Shown one piece after another: positions 9,313 through 18,235 of a stretch of 64,000 bases of DNA. The stretch covers positions 124,001 through 188,000 of the forward strand of contig JAQWOH010000048.1 in assembly GCA_029245955.1 (NCBI GenBank), given 5' to 3'. A program made the position numbers and the translations under genes. The stretch's first letter is position 1; each line of letters starts with the position of its first letter. The DNA comes from Fuerstiella sp. Lineage in GTDB: Bacteria > Planctomycetota > Planctomycetia > Planctomycetales > Planctomycetaceae. Under the pieces are notes generated by a model that made no database searches, was not told where the DNA came from, and was given only the letters and a program-made list of their open reading frames with translations.

Positions 9313-10386
9313 TCAGCGTTGAATACGAGCAGAACCTCCGGCAGCGAATGCTTCCACTTCGCCGATGGACGCCATCGTGGTGTCGCCAGGATAAGTCGTA
9401 AGCAAAGCCCCGTGAGCCCAGCCCATGTTCAGGGCTGTCTGAGGATCTTTACCTCCGAGCAGACCGTAGATCAGACCGGACGCGAATCCGTCGCCACCAC
9501 CCACTCGGTCAAGCACAGTCAGTTCCGCTTCCGGGGCCTGATATGTTTTGCCGTCCAGCCACAGCACAGCGCTCCAGTTGTGGCGATTGGTGTTCACGAC
9601 TTCGCGCAACGTGGTGGCGACAGCTTTGACGTTCGGCAGATCTTTGGCGACGCCTTCCATCATGCCAAAGAAGGCCGATGGGTCCAGCTTGCCCGTCTTT
9701 TCAACATCCTGACCTTCCAGACCAAGCCCCTTCTGCAGGTCTTCTTCGTTGCCCACCAGGACGTCGCAGTGTTCCACGATGCCTCGTAGTGTTTCCTGGG
9801 CTTTGTCCAGACCGCCACTGATGGCCCACAGTTTGGCGCGGTAGTTCAGGTCGAATGACGTAATGGCACCGGCTGCCTTCGCAGCCTTCATTCCTTCGAC
9901 AATCACCTCCGGCGTCGTCGATGACAGTGCCGCGAAGATTCCACCGCAGTGGAACCAGCGTACACCACCGGAAAAAATTTCGTCCCAGTTGAAGTCTCCG
10001 GCTTTCAACAATCCCGCGGCCTCATTGCTGCGATTGTAGAAGACGACGGGAGCCCGAACTCCGCAGCCCTGGTCGCTGTAAACGGTGGCCATGTTGGGTC
10101 CCCGTACGCCATCGTGCTCGAAGCGTTTGTAGAATGGCGTCACACCCATGGCTCGCACGCGTTCGTTGATCAGGTCGCCCAGTGGGTTGTTCACCATCGC
10201 GCTGACGATGCCCGTGTTCAACTGAAAACAGTCTGACAGGTTGGCCGAACAGTTGAATTCGCCACCGCTGACGTGAACGGCCAGCTGATTCGCCTTGCGA
10301 AACGGAATGCGGCCCGGGTCAAGGCGATGAACCAATGCCCCCAGAGATACGAAATCGAGACCACCACTGGCTGGAATGTCGAGCAT
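9313..10386 (-). CDS. PfkB-family sugar(-acid) kinase, probably 2-keto-3-deoxygluconate kinase
   Basis: This 357-aa protein is a ribokinase/PfkB-fold kinase. The N-terminal HVSGGEFNCSANLSD is the substrate-binding region. The C-terminal VGGGDGFASGLIYGLL holds the anion hole and catalytic aspartate (GxGD class, here GGGD). FDLNYRAKLW matches the 'DxNxRxxLW' substrate block usual in 2-keto-3-deoxygluconate kinases, and GNEEDLQKGLGL the NExE block. Co-localisation with gnd, and the presence in this window of an enolase-superfamily sugar-acid dehydratase candidate at 21148, fit a role in sugar-acid catabolism by an Entner-Doudoroff type route. Exact substrate is inference; fructokinase is the main alternative. 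Confidence 0.85.
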   Translation of the reverse strand: MLDIPASGGLDFVSLGALVHRLDPGRIPFRKANQLAVHVSGGEFNCSANLSDCFQLNTGIVSAMVNNPLGDLINERVRAMGVTPFYKRFEHDGVRGPNMATVYSDQGCGVRAPVVFYNRSNEAAGLLKAGDFNWDEIFSGGVRWFHCGGIFAALSSTTPEVIVEGMKAAKAAGAITSFDLNYRAKLWAISGGLDKAQETLRGIVEHCDVLVGNEEDLQKGLGLEGQDVEKTGKLDPSAFFGMMEGVAKDLPNVKAVATTLREVVNTNRHNWSAVLWLDGKTYQAPEAELTVLDRVGGGDGFASGLIYGLLGGKDPQTALNMGWAHGALLTTYPGDTTMASIGEVEAFAAGGSARIQR

Positions 10387-10824
10387 TTGTTTTCCTTGTT
10401 CTTACGATGGGTTGCTGTGCAGACCGATCGCGTGATCGATTACACAATGGTGCGTTGCCGTGATCGGGCAACTGCATTCTCGGCGGATACTCGTGCCGAA
10501 AGGTCCTGTGTCACTACCTGCCGTTTCTGGCCATCATGACATATTCGGCACGTTCCGAGACGGATGAGCCGTGAGCAATTGTGACCGATTAATCAGCCGG
10601 GAACACGTCTGGCCGGGGTCACGTCACTCCTGATTGACGTGGCGGTTACATCAGCCCGGTATGTTACGGCTTCGCAATGTCGAATTCAAAACAACCATCG
10701 GAACTTCCGACCGGTTCCTGAAACAAAACAGCGATAATGCGGCACCGACCTCAACGGAATCCACGACGTTCCGGGGAACCCACATGTTTAGCCACGTGAG
10801 AACCGATTTTCGGGACTAGTCCGT
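10387..10824. other. Intergenic region upstream of the kinase-gnd operon
   Basis: About 440 bases without a credible gene. It should hold the promoter of the kinase-gnd unit. No tRNA-like fold or repeat was recognised. Confidence 0.4.
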
Positions 10825-11022
10825 TTATTTGTGGATCAAGTGATCATCGTACCGCGGTGCCAGGAAATACGCTGGATTCTGCAGCGGTCTGAGCTGCAGT
10901 CTGTTCTCCGATTGCGTCTGAGAACAGCGGGAGCAGCCACACTTATTTCCCGAATTCAGAAAACACGCGTCGAATGGAATCCTGGTAACGGAAGTCCCTG
11001 AGTGGCCAGCCGGCGCTCTCAC
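10825..11022 (-). CDS. Possible small Cys-rich protein (65 aa, GTG start)
   Basis: A frame immediately after the STN-domain gene, on the same strand, encodes a segment with a tight cysteine cluster (NKCGCSRCSQ) and a C-terminus NPAYFLAPRYDDHLIHK. The only start in place is GTG at 11022, without a clear ribosome-binding site, and the frame remains open into the upstream gene. It may be a small metal-binding protein, a frameshifted tail of the upstream gene, or chance. Confidence 0.25.
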   Translation of the reverse strand: MRAPAGHSGTSVTRIPFDACFLNSGNKCGCSRCSQTQSENRLQLRPLQNPAYFLAPRYDDHLIHK

Positions 11023-11027
11023 CCCGG

Positions 11028-12215
11028 CTATGGCGCCGGAAATCTCAATACCACGCCGTCAGCACTGACCGTCACGTTCGCCTGCCAGATGCTGAAGATC
11101 TGCGGGAAAAACTCTGCCCCGGGAGATTTCACCAGATCGAACTCAACCGTCTGCAGTAGCAGTGGTGCCAGTTCCTCGTCTGTGAGGCCGTCAATCCGGA
11201 TCTCGATTCCGGATTTGCGGAGCGTAGCAATCACTCGTGCGACGGGGGTGCCGGCAGTGGCCGTCATAGTAAACAGTCGGTCCTTGACACCCGCTGCGGT
11301 GACTGGTTCCGTGTTGTCGTCTCGGATCAGTTTTCTGAGCCGCTCATGTGTTTCCACGGTTGCCGCCACCGTCACTGCAGCCGATCTGCCTTTCCAGTTT
11401 ACGGTCAGCTGCGGGAACTCCTTCTTCCAGCGCTGAACGACGATTTCTTTTTCTCGTGCGGGAATACGGTGAGTCTGTTCGATGACAACGGATTCTGCTC
11501 CAGACACAATTCGTATGGTGCTGTCAGCAGTGACTTCGAAGTTCAGATCAAACTGAACCAGGACAAGCGTGGCGTAGTCGACGAACGCAAGTGGCGGCAG
11601 GTTCCCCGTCGCCCAGAGATCGTGTGGAATCATCTCCGGGTTATCTACCGTTGTGCCCATGATGCCAGCGGCTTCGACCAGCATCCGTCGTGGTTCAGAA
11701 AGTTCAGGCCATGACCAGTCACGAGACTTCGTCAGTGACCGATACAGCTCGGCATCCAGTTCACGTCGCATGCTGAGAATCGACTTGCGATTGACTGCGG
11801 TCAGGGTTCGCAATCGGCCGGCAGCAGCTGAGGGTCCGATAAGCACGAAGCTGTCACCGAATGACGCGCTGGCGCCGGCTGATGCCGCATGCGCTGAAAT
11901 GCTGTTTCTGGTTGTCACGTATTCTGTGGAAGCGTCGACTCGCCGTGACGGGTCAATTCGTCGATCCAGCACGATGGCAATGCCCGTTTCCGCCCTCAGA
12001 CGCTGCAGCGCCTGCCGCAGCGGGCTGTCCTGTGATGTCACGCTTCTTTGCTGCGCAAGTGCGTCACGCAACGCCCGACCAGTCAGCAATCGATCCGATC
12101 CTGCCGAAACCACTGGCAGCTTCGATTGCAGTCGAGAAAGCAGATTCGTCGAAGAAAACAGAAAAATGGCCGGAATCAGAATGCCTCGGCCGATCTGCGT
12201 GGCGTTACGTCCCAT
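11028..12215 (-). CDS. STN/secretin-N-like domain protein, membrane-anchored or exported
   Basis: The 395-aa product starts at an ATG preceded by CAGGAG. It has a hydrophobic N-terminal segment (GILIPAIFLFSSTNLL) acting as signal or anchor. The early part reads LRQALQRLRAETGIAIVLDRRIDPSRRV, which matches the STN domain of secretins and TonB receptors (short beta-alpha units with 'gvnivvd'). Further STN-like units occur in the middle (LAFVDYATLVLVQFDLNFEV) and near the C-terminus (PVARVIATLRKSGIEIRID). No secretin pore domain is present. Such proteins are abundant in planctomycetes and of unknown role. The gene is divergent from the Hsp70 homologue with 154 bases between the start codons. Confidence 0.7.
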   Translation of the reverse strand: MGRNATQIGRGILIPAIFLFSSTNLLSRLQSKLPVVSAGSDRLLTGRALRDALAQQRSVTSQDSPLRQALQRLRAETGIAIVLDRRIDPSRRVDASTEYVTTRNSISAHAASAGASASFGDSFVLIGPSAAAGRLRTLTAVNRKSILSMRRELDAELYRSLTKSRDWSWPELSEPRRMLVEAAGIMGTTVDNPEMIPHDLWATGNLPPLAFVDYATLVLVQFDLNFEVTADSTIRIVSGAESVVIEQTHRIPAREKEIVVQRWKKEFPQLTVNWKGRSAAVTVAATVETHERLRKLIRDDNTEPVTAAGVKDRLFTMTATAGTPVARVIATLRKSGIEIRIDGLTDEELAPLLLQTVEFDLVKSPGAEFFPQIFSIWQANVTVSADGVVLRFPAP

Positions 12216-12369
12216 CGTTTCATCTCCTGCCGTCGGATTCCGCCGTCTTCCGTCCGGTAAACATATTTTCAGCGGAAACAACGGTGGATTTCTCGTAGTT
12301 GTGAAACAGACTGACTGGTAGCATGATGACGTAATGTGAGGCGGGACTCAATCGGCGGAACGAATCTTG

Positions 12370-14382
12370 ATGAAACAGACCCAGGCGGTCGGCATCGACC
12401 TCGGAACAACCTATTCCTGTATCGCGTGGCTGAATGAGCACGGCCATCCGGTCACCATTCCCAATCAGGAAGGTGAACTGGCCACGCCGTCAGTCGTCTT
12501 TTTCGACGAACATGAGCCGATTGTGGGTACAGAGGCGTTGCGCAATGCGATTGCCCGGCCGGAACGAGTTGTGCAGAACGCCAAGCGGCACATGGGGAAT
12601 GTGGACAAGTTCTGGCGAATAGGCACAAATCGTTACAACCCAGTGCAGATCTCAGGGTTAATACTGCGAAAGTTGATTGCCGCGGCTCAGGAGCAGATCG
12701 GTGAGATCAGCGAAGCGGTTGTCACTGTTCCGGCCCAGTTCAGCGACGCCCAGCGGCACGCCACAGTGATGGCCGGTCATTCGGCAGGACTGGAAAAAGT
12801 AGAAGTCATCAACGAACCTGTGGCCGCGGCATTGTGCCATGTTCTGGGCAACGAGGGGTTGGCATTTACGGAGCTGGCCGTCGACCAGCAGTTGCTCGTC
12901 TATGACCTGGGTGGCGGTACGTTGGATCTTGCCATCGTGAGTTACTCAAGCGACCAGGTTCGCGTTGTCGCGTCCGACGGTGATCTGGAGCTCGGTGGTC
13001 TCGACTGGACGCAGGTTCTGGTCGACATCGCGGCGGAGCGTTTTCTGATGGACTTCAACGAAGACCCGCGACAGGATCCGTACAGCCATCAGTTTCTGGC
13101 GCTGGAAGCGGAACAGGCCAAACGCAGTCTGTCGGTACGCCCCCGAGCGGCCGTGACTGTTCAGCATGAAGGTGACCGCCGCACCTATCAGATTGAACAG
13201 GAGGAGTTTGAGCACATTGGCAGGTCACTGCTGAAACGTTCAAACGCGATCACTCGGCGCATTCTGGCGGACAACGACTTCGGGTGGGCTCATGTGGATG
13301 TTGTCCTGACCACCGGCGGCTCGTCTCGCATGCCGATGGTGCGCGAGAGCCTGAAGAAACTCAGCGGCCGTACGTTGAATTCTTCGCTGTCCCCGGATCA
13401 GTCGATCGCTCACGGCGCCGCCTATTACGCCGGAATGCTGCTGTCGAACCAGGAATACACACGCACCATTTTCAACAGTCAGGCATCGTCCCGACTGTCG
13501 AAGATTCAGCAACAGAGTGTGAACGCCCGCGGACTTGGAATTCTTGTTCGCGACACGGAGACAGGCAATCGAGTGCCGCACTATCTGATTCCGCCCAACA
13601 CAGCGCTGCCAACGGCTCGAACTCATGTTTTCGGAACTGTCGTGGCCCAGCAGACAAAGGTTCACATCCGTATCGTTGAAAGTGGTGCAGGACCCGGGAA
13701 GCCTCACTCCATCCTTGGTGATTGCCTCATTACTGATCTGCCGACGGATCTGTCGGAAGGCAGTGAAGTGGAGGTGACCATCAGTTACGACGCTCAGGCG
13801 CGTGTACATGTTTCGGCCCGTGAGTTGAAGAGTGGTAAGTCAGCAGAGACGGAAATCATTCGTCAGGAAAACATGTCCGGACAATTGCAGCAGGAAGTCG
13901 ACGAAGCCAGCAATGTGGGTCAGACTGTGCAGGCGGTCACGAAGTCCGAGCCTGAAAAGGCGGAAACACACAGTCAGGATGCAGAGTCGTTAGCAGGTCC
14001 GAATGACTCGGTCAGCGATGAATGGGCGACCGTCAGTGCAGGACTCAGCGAGTTTTCTGAGTTCGCAGATCCGGCTGATAGCGCCGAACAACCGGTGCTG
14101 CTGTGCAATTCGTGCGGTACGGTCCTCAGTCTGAAAGGCCGGTGTTCCAGGTGTAATTCCTCACCTGCGGGGCGAAAACGGCACACAGGGACAAAGAAAA
14201 AACCGGCGCGGCGGCCCACAGCATCAAAGCCCGGTATGGCTGGAACTGCACCTGCCAAACGCAAACGAAAGAAGACCGCCGCACGAAAGACCGCCGCACG
14301 AAAGACGGCCGGAAAGACGGCCGGAAAGACAACTCAGAAGAAACGCTCGCCGGAAGACGATTTCTGGGATTTGGTAGATTGA
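12370..14382 (+). CDS. Hsp70 (DnaK-like) protein with zinc ribbon and basic H1-like tail
   Basis: This 670-aa protein has a complete Hsp70 ATPase domain: GIDLGTTYSC (about residues 8-17), VYDLGGGTLDLAIV, NEPVAAALCH, and TTGGSSRMPMVRE. It continues with a short substrate-binding beta domain (NARGLGILVRDTETGNRVPH and ISYDAQARVHVSARELKSGK). The usual helical lid is missing. In its place come an acidic linker, a four-cysteine ribbon (CNSCG, then CSRC, about residues 579-595), and a lysine/alanine/threonine tail (KKTAARKTAARKTAGKTAGK) like histone H1, ending in DDFWDLVD. The chaperone core probably binds ATP and peptides; the ribbon and tail suggest contact with nucleic acid or a client complex, which is inference. 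No dnaJ or grpE lies nearby, so this is an additional, specialised Hsp70. The ATG at 12370 is chosen over the adjacent TTG. Confidence 0.92.
   Translation: MKQTQAVGIDLGTTYSCIAWLNEHGHPVTIPNQEGELATPSVVFFDEHEPIVGTEALRNAIARPERVVQNAKRHMGNVDKFWRIGTNRYNPVQISGLILRKLIAAAQEQIGEISEAVVTVPAQFSDAQRHATVMAGHSAGLEKVEVINEPVAAALCHVLGNEGLAFTELAVDQQLLVYDLGGGTLDLAIVSYSSDQVRVVASDGDLELGGLDWTQVLVDIAAERFLMDFNEDPRQDPYSHQFLALEAEQAKRSLSVRPRAAVTVQHEGDRRTYQIEQEEFEHIGRSLLKRSNAITRRILADNDFGWAHVDVVLTTGGSSRMPMVRESLKKLSGRTLNSSLSPDQSIAHGAAYYAGMLLSNQEYTRTIFNSQASSRLSKIQQQSVNARGLGILVRDTETGNRVPHYLIPPNTALPTARTHVFGTVVAQQTKVHIRIVESGAGPGKPHSILGDCLITDLPTDLSEGSEVEVTISYDAQARVHVSARELKSGKSAETEIIRQENMSGQLQQEVDEASNVGQTVQAVTKSEPEKAETHSQDAESLAGPNDSVSDEWATVSAGLSEFSEFADPADSAEQPVLLCNSCGTVLSLKGRCSRCNSSPAGRKRHTGTKKKPARRPTASKPGMAGTAPAKRKRKKTAARKTAARKTAGKTAGKTTQKKRSPEDDFWDLVD
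14272..14330 (+). repeat. Short tandem repeats coding the basic tail of the Hsp70 homologue
   Basis: Two direct copies of AAGACCGCCGCACGA (14272-14286, 14287-14301) are followed by two of AAGACGGCCGGA (14302-14313, 14314-14325) and a partial fifth unit. All units stay in frame and encode KTAAR, KTAAR, KTAG, KTAG. Copy number could change by slippage without breaking the reading frame. Confidence 0.9.
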
Positions 14383-14653
14383 TTCCGATTGTTCTTCCGG
14401 GGTGACGATTTGTCTGAGCTGTTCAAGCCGCAGGAACGCAGATATTCTTCACGGTGCACCAAAATCCACTCCCCCTTGGCCAGTGTTCGTTCTGTGCCGC
14501 AGAAAGAGGGTGGTGTGATACTGGTTCGGGTGTGCTTCAGCAGAGTTTGCCGGGAAGCAGCCCGTGAAGTATTTTGACGGAATTCAGGCGTCCGCGACCG
14601 CGATAATGAACACCCGTGCGAGACCCGCAGGGTGGAAGGATAAGAATCCGAAA

Positions 14654-14884
14654 ATGCACCGAACCTGTTACATCATTGGTTGTTTCGTTCTTTCTGCCGA
14701 TCGGGCGTTTGCCCATCCAGGGCACGGCCACCCTGCAGGCGCCGATGGCATAGAACATTACCTGTTCAGCCCGTTGCATGTTGGACCGATCGCAGCGACG
14801 ACTGTTGTCCTGCTGGTTGCTAATTATGCATTAAGACGCGTAGTCATGATGCACAGACGCCGCAGCGAAACGCTTGACGCTTAA
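14654..14884 (+). CDS. Small His-rich exported/membrane protein (76 aa)
   Basis: From the ATG at 14654 the product has an N-terminal hydrophobic segment (TCYIIGCFVLSADRAFA), a histidine-rich outer segment (HPGHGHPAGADGIEHYLFSP), and a membrane span (VGPIAATTVVLLVANYALRR) with a basic cytoplasmic tail. GGAAGGA lies upstream at long spacing; an ATG at 14606 is the alternative start. The histidine cluster could bind a metal ion. I recognise the arrangement as a recurrent small planctomycete protein but not its function. It is convergent with recQ. Confidence 0.6.
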   Translation: MHRTCYIIGCFVLSADRAFAHPGHGHPAGADGIEHYLFSPLHVGPIAATTVVLLVANYALRRVVMMHRRRSETLDA

Positions 14885-14961
14885 TGGTGGTCCGCCACCA
14901 GCTGCGGCGCCCCGTTTTCTTTGTCGGCGACCTCGAAGTCGCGCCCGGTCCTCGCTGATAT

Positions 14962-16830
14962 TTATCTTCTGCGAAACGAGTCGGGCGGGACTTTCCTGGC
15001 CGTTCGGTTTGTGTCAGAAATCGGCAGGTTGGTCACCAGGTCGTCTTCCAGACAATACTCTGTGATTCGTTCGATTACGGTGCCGCCAAACTCTGCCTGT
15101 TTTTGCTGGCCAATCCCGTATATCTGAAGCAGATCACCGGCACGCGTTGGCCGAAATCTGGCCAGTTCGCGCAGCGTCATATCACCAAAGATAACGTAGG
15201 GCGGCACACCGCGTTCAGCGGCAATATCCATCCGCATCTGTCGCAGGTTTTCGAACAGACCTCGGTCAACACCTTCCCATTTATGCGTTGCCGATGCTGC
15301 CTGGCGACGAGTTTTGGGGCGTGTCAGCTGAGGCGTCAGTTCCCCTTTCAACAGTTGAAACCCGGTGTCGGTGATCACCAGAACGGAGTATTCACCGGAA
15401 CGTCTGAGCAGTCCCTGGGCGACCAGCTGATCAATCCATCCGCGCAGATCTCGTTCCGACTCGTCTTTCAGCAGCCCGTACGTGCTGAGCTGATCGTGTC
15501 CATTGGTCAGCACTTTCTTGCTCTTCGACCCGCGCAACACAAGACTCGTGTACTCCGCGCCATATCGTTGTTCCTGCCGATAGATGCTGCTGATAATCTT
15601 TTGCGCAAGGACCAGCGGATCCTGAAGGCTTTCAATTTCGTTAAGGCAGACATCACAGGCACCACAGTTTTCTTTTTCGAGCTGTTGCCCGAAATGCCCC
15701 ACCAGCTGTCTGTGTCGGCATACAGAACTGAAACAGAACGATTCCATCCTGCCCAGGGCCTGCAGCGACGTGACTCGGTTGTCTTCGTTTTCTGACTGGT
15801 TGATCAGGAATTCCCATGTGCTGGTGTCTCGTCCCGAATAGATCAGGCTGCATTCCGCTTCCAGCCCGTCGCGTCCGGCGCGTCCGCTTTCCTGCTGGTA
15901 GGCTTCAATGCTGCGAGGCATTTCTGCGTGCACGACGTAACGGACGTTGCTTTTGTCAATGCCCATCCCGAACGCCACCGTCGCCACGATAATGTCTGTT
16001 TTCTCATCAATGAACGCTTCCTGATTTGCTTTGCGACGGTCCGGTTCCAGGCCGGCATGATAGGGCAGCGTCCTGTAGCCAAGTGAACTCAATGTTGAAG
16101 CCGTCTCTTCAACGCTGGAACGGCTGATGCAGTAGACGATCCCGGATTCATTGGGGTGTCGGTCGATGACTTCACGGATCTGTCCGATGACGTCATGCCG
16201 CCGCTCCACCCGATATAGAAGGTTGGGCCGGTCAAAGCTGCCCACCAGAATCCTGGGCGCTTTCAGTTTCAGCTGTTCACCAATATCCCGGCGTACCCGT
16301 TCCGTGGCGGTAGCGGTGAAGGCGTGAATGGAAATGTCCGGGAACGCCTGACGAAGGTCGCTCAGGCGGCGATACTCGGGTCGAAAATCATGTCCCCAGT
16401 TACTGATACAGTGAGCTTCGTCAATGGCGATGAAGCTCAATTCCACATCCGCCAGAAATTCAATTGTTCGCTGCTGGACTAGTCGCTCCGGAGCAGCGAA
16501 CAGCATTTTCAGCTCACCACGTCGTACTCGCCCGGCAACCTCCATCCGCTCCTGAGCCGTCAGGCTGCTGTTTACATACGCTGCAGGTACACCACATTCT
16601 GACAGTGCGTCCACCTGGTCCTTCATTAACGCGATCAGCGGGCTGACAACAACCGCCATTCCGTCCCGGTGCACCGCGGGAGCCTGATAGCACAACGACT
16701 TTCCTCCTCCCGTCGGCAGTACTGTCAAAGAGTCCTGCGACTCCATGGCGGCGGTCATAGCTTCACGCTGCAACGGCCGAAATGAATCGTAGCCCCAATG
16801 CTTGCGGATGACAGAAAGTAGAGAGTCCAT
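14962..16830 (-). CDS. recQ: ATP-dependent DNA helicase RecQ
   Basis: The 622-aa protein has all RecQ parts. Motif I is VLPTGGGKSLCYQAPA (about residues 37-52), motif II is the DEAH box (IAIDEAHCISNWGHDFRPEY), motif III is FTATAT, and motifs V-VI are VATVAFGMGIDKSNVRYVVH and QESGRAGRDG. A zinc-binding RQC region follows with cysteines in FSSVCRH and ENCGACDVC, then a winged-helix part, and a C-terminal HRDC domain (LFENLRQMRMDIAAERGVPP to LLQIYGIGQQK). It unwinds recombination and replication intermediates 3' to 5'. It is monocistronic here and is convergent with the small His-rich protein gene. Confidence 0.96.
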   Translation of the reverse strand: MDSLLSVIRKHWGYDSFRPLQREAMTAAMESQDSLTVLPTGGGKSLCYQAPAVHRDGMAVVVSPLIALMKDQVDALSECGVPAAYVNSSLTAQERMEVAGRVRRGELKMLFAAPERLVQQRTIEFLADVELSFIAIDEAHCISNWGHDFRPEYRRLSDLRQAFPDISIHAFTATATERVRRDIGEQLKLKAPRILVGSFDRPNLLYRVERRHDVIGQIREVIDRHPNESGIVYCISRSSVEETASTLSSLGYRTLPYHAGLEPDRRKANQEAFIDEKTDIIVATVAFGMGIDKSNVRYVVHAEMPRSIEAYQQESGRAGRDGLEAECSLIYSGRDTSTWEFLINQSENEDNRVTSLQALGRMESFCFSSVCRHRQLVGHFGQQLEKENCGACDVCLNEIESLQDPLVLAQKIISSIYRQEQRYGAEYTSLVLRGSKSKKVLTNGHDQLSTYGLLKDESERDLRGWIDQLVAQGLLRRSGEYSVLVITDTGFQLLKGELTPQLTRPKTRRQAASATHKWEGVDRGLFENLRQMRMDIAAERGVPPYVIFGDMTLRELARFRPTRAGDLLQIYGIGQQKQAEFGGTVIERITEYCLEDDLVTNLPISDTNRTARKVPPDSFRRR

Positions 16831-17449
16831 ATTGGGTCAGAATGTCGGGGCTCGGCCATCCGGCCGTGGTGTCGATTGATGACTTACTCGCCGATAGACG
16901 GAATTACTTCCCTGACTTGTCGTGTTCGCATTTCACTAAATGCGAGTCCATGCGGCACCAGCAGCATAGCGTTTTGTGACTGATGTCGCGCCTCATGCGC
17001 CGCCGCTATTGTGAACGGATTCGCGAGCCATCACAGCACGGTATGCAACGGCAGGTGCGAAAATACGCAGTCTGTGCACGGCAGCCTGCCGCCGGAATCG
17101 GTTCCGATGTTCGTACGGTGCATAGGCAATCGTCACGTGTTGTGCCCCAGAGGCTTTGTTCGCCGCCACCGACGTTATGCTCTGGCTGTTGACTTTAGGT
17201 GACGTCACGTCGGATTCAGTGTCAATTTCACGAAGCGCGCGGAACTTACCAAACGCCGCTGAAGAATGACTTTACTGCCGGGGTGCCTGGCCGACGTAAG
17301 TGGCCCTGTCCAAATGAGTTGGGGGCTCAACAAAGTCCCGATTGAGATTTCCTCTGATATTTTCCGTATAAGGGGTCCGGGTTTGCATTGCTGTTGCGAT
17401 TCCGTCAGTGAGTCCCACCGAGAAATCTATACCAGCAAGAGCCGGAACT
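16831..17449. other. Long intergenic region between recQ and LEPR-XLL gene
   Basis: About 620 bases between divergent genes, with only short frames of random appearance. It should contain the promoters of both genes. No hairpin with a T-run, tRNA or repeat was recognised. Confidence 0.4.
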
Positions 17450-18205
17450 ATGCTCAAATCAATTGTTGCCCCTCTTAAGTTCGGATTTGTCAACAGCCTG
17501 AAGCAACCCAGACGTCGAAGGCTTCAGTCGGAAGCCGTTGGGTTCTGCGATTCTCTTGAAGTACGATTACTGCTGACCGGTCCGCAACTGGTCAACCCGA
17601 TCGCCAGCGACGCATATATTCTCACGGATGTGGCATCAGACCACGGAGGTGACCTGACTGTGAACGTGGATGTCGATGGAGACGGAAACAAAGAATTCAG
17701 TATGCAGGCGGCAGAAGGAGACCCTCTGCTGATCGACCTGACGGCGTATATAGCCCCAAATACGAGTCAGAATGTGACTCTGCAGATTGTGGAAAGTCCG
17801 GATCCATTTTCGGGCGGCACGGAGATGAGTAATTCCGTCACTTTGAATGTGGCCGGCCTTGCGGTTCTGGCCACAGAATTCGACTGGGTTCAAGGTGCAA
17901 ATAGCCAGCTTAGTGGCGCCGTTGATATGACAAGCAGCATCGGGACCATTGATGTGCTGTATCGAGTTGCAGGAGAAAATGAGTGGAATGAAGTGGGAGA
18001 AGTTACCGCCAGCGACGGGAGTTTCCTGTTCGAATTCGGCCTCGCGGATGGTGAAACCGACTTCGATTTTGCCGTCCGGCACTCATTCATGGGAGCAACC
18101 GTGATTAGCAGTGCCGAAACAATCTTCGACATGACTGCCTACCTGACGGGATCGCAGGGGCCGACTTCTGATATCGACGATCTGTTTGAAGAAGGGTATG
18201 GATAA
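17450..18205 (+). CDS. Short LEPR-XLL-motif surface protein
   Basis: The 251-aa protein has a basic N-terminus (LKQPRRRRLQ) followed by SLEVRLLLTGPQLVNP. This matches the LEPR-XLL motif that marks the N-termini of very large planctomycete cell-surface and matrix proteins. Two beta-sandwich-like segments follow (VTLQIVESPDPFSGG and SSIGTIDVLYRVAGENEW), one of them beside a calcium-loop-like DVDGDGNKEF. The chain ends with an acidic DIDDLFEEGYG. LEPR-XLL proteins are usually thousands of residues long, so this is a minimal version. It ends without a dockerin or PEP-CTERM anchor that I can see. The start is the ATG at 17450. Confidence 0.75.
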   Translation: MLKSIVAPLKFGFVNSLKQPRRRRLQSEAVGFCDSLEVRLLLTGPQLVNPIASDAYILTDVASDHGGDLTVNVDVDGDGNKEFSMQAAEGDPLLIDLTAYIAPNTSQNVTLQIVESPDPFSGGTEMSNSVTLNVAGLAVLATEFDWVQGANSQLSGAVDMTSSIGTIDVLYRVAGENEWNEVGEVTASDGSFLFEFGLADGETDFDFAVRHSFMGATVISSAETIFDMTAYLTGSQGPTSDIDDLFEEGYG

Positions 18206-18235
18206 CCGGAATGCGCTGCAGCAACAGGCTGCTGG

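Noticed and set aside
16983-17208. Short overlapping frames upstream of the LEPR-XLL gene
   Set aside because: Three short frames in different phases all look random; none has a start signal or hydrophobic pattern.
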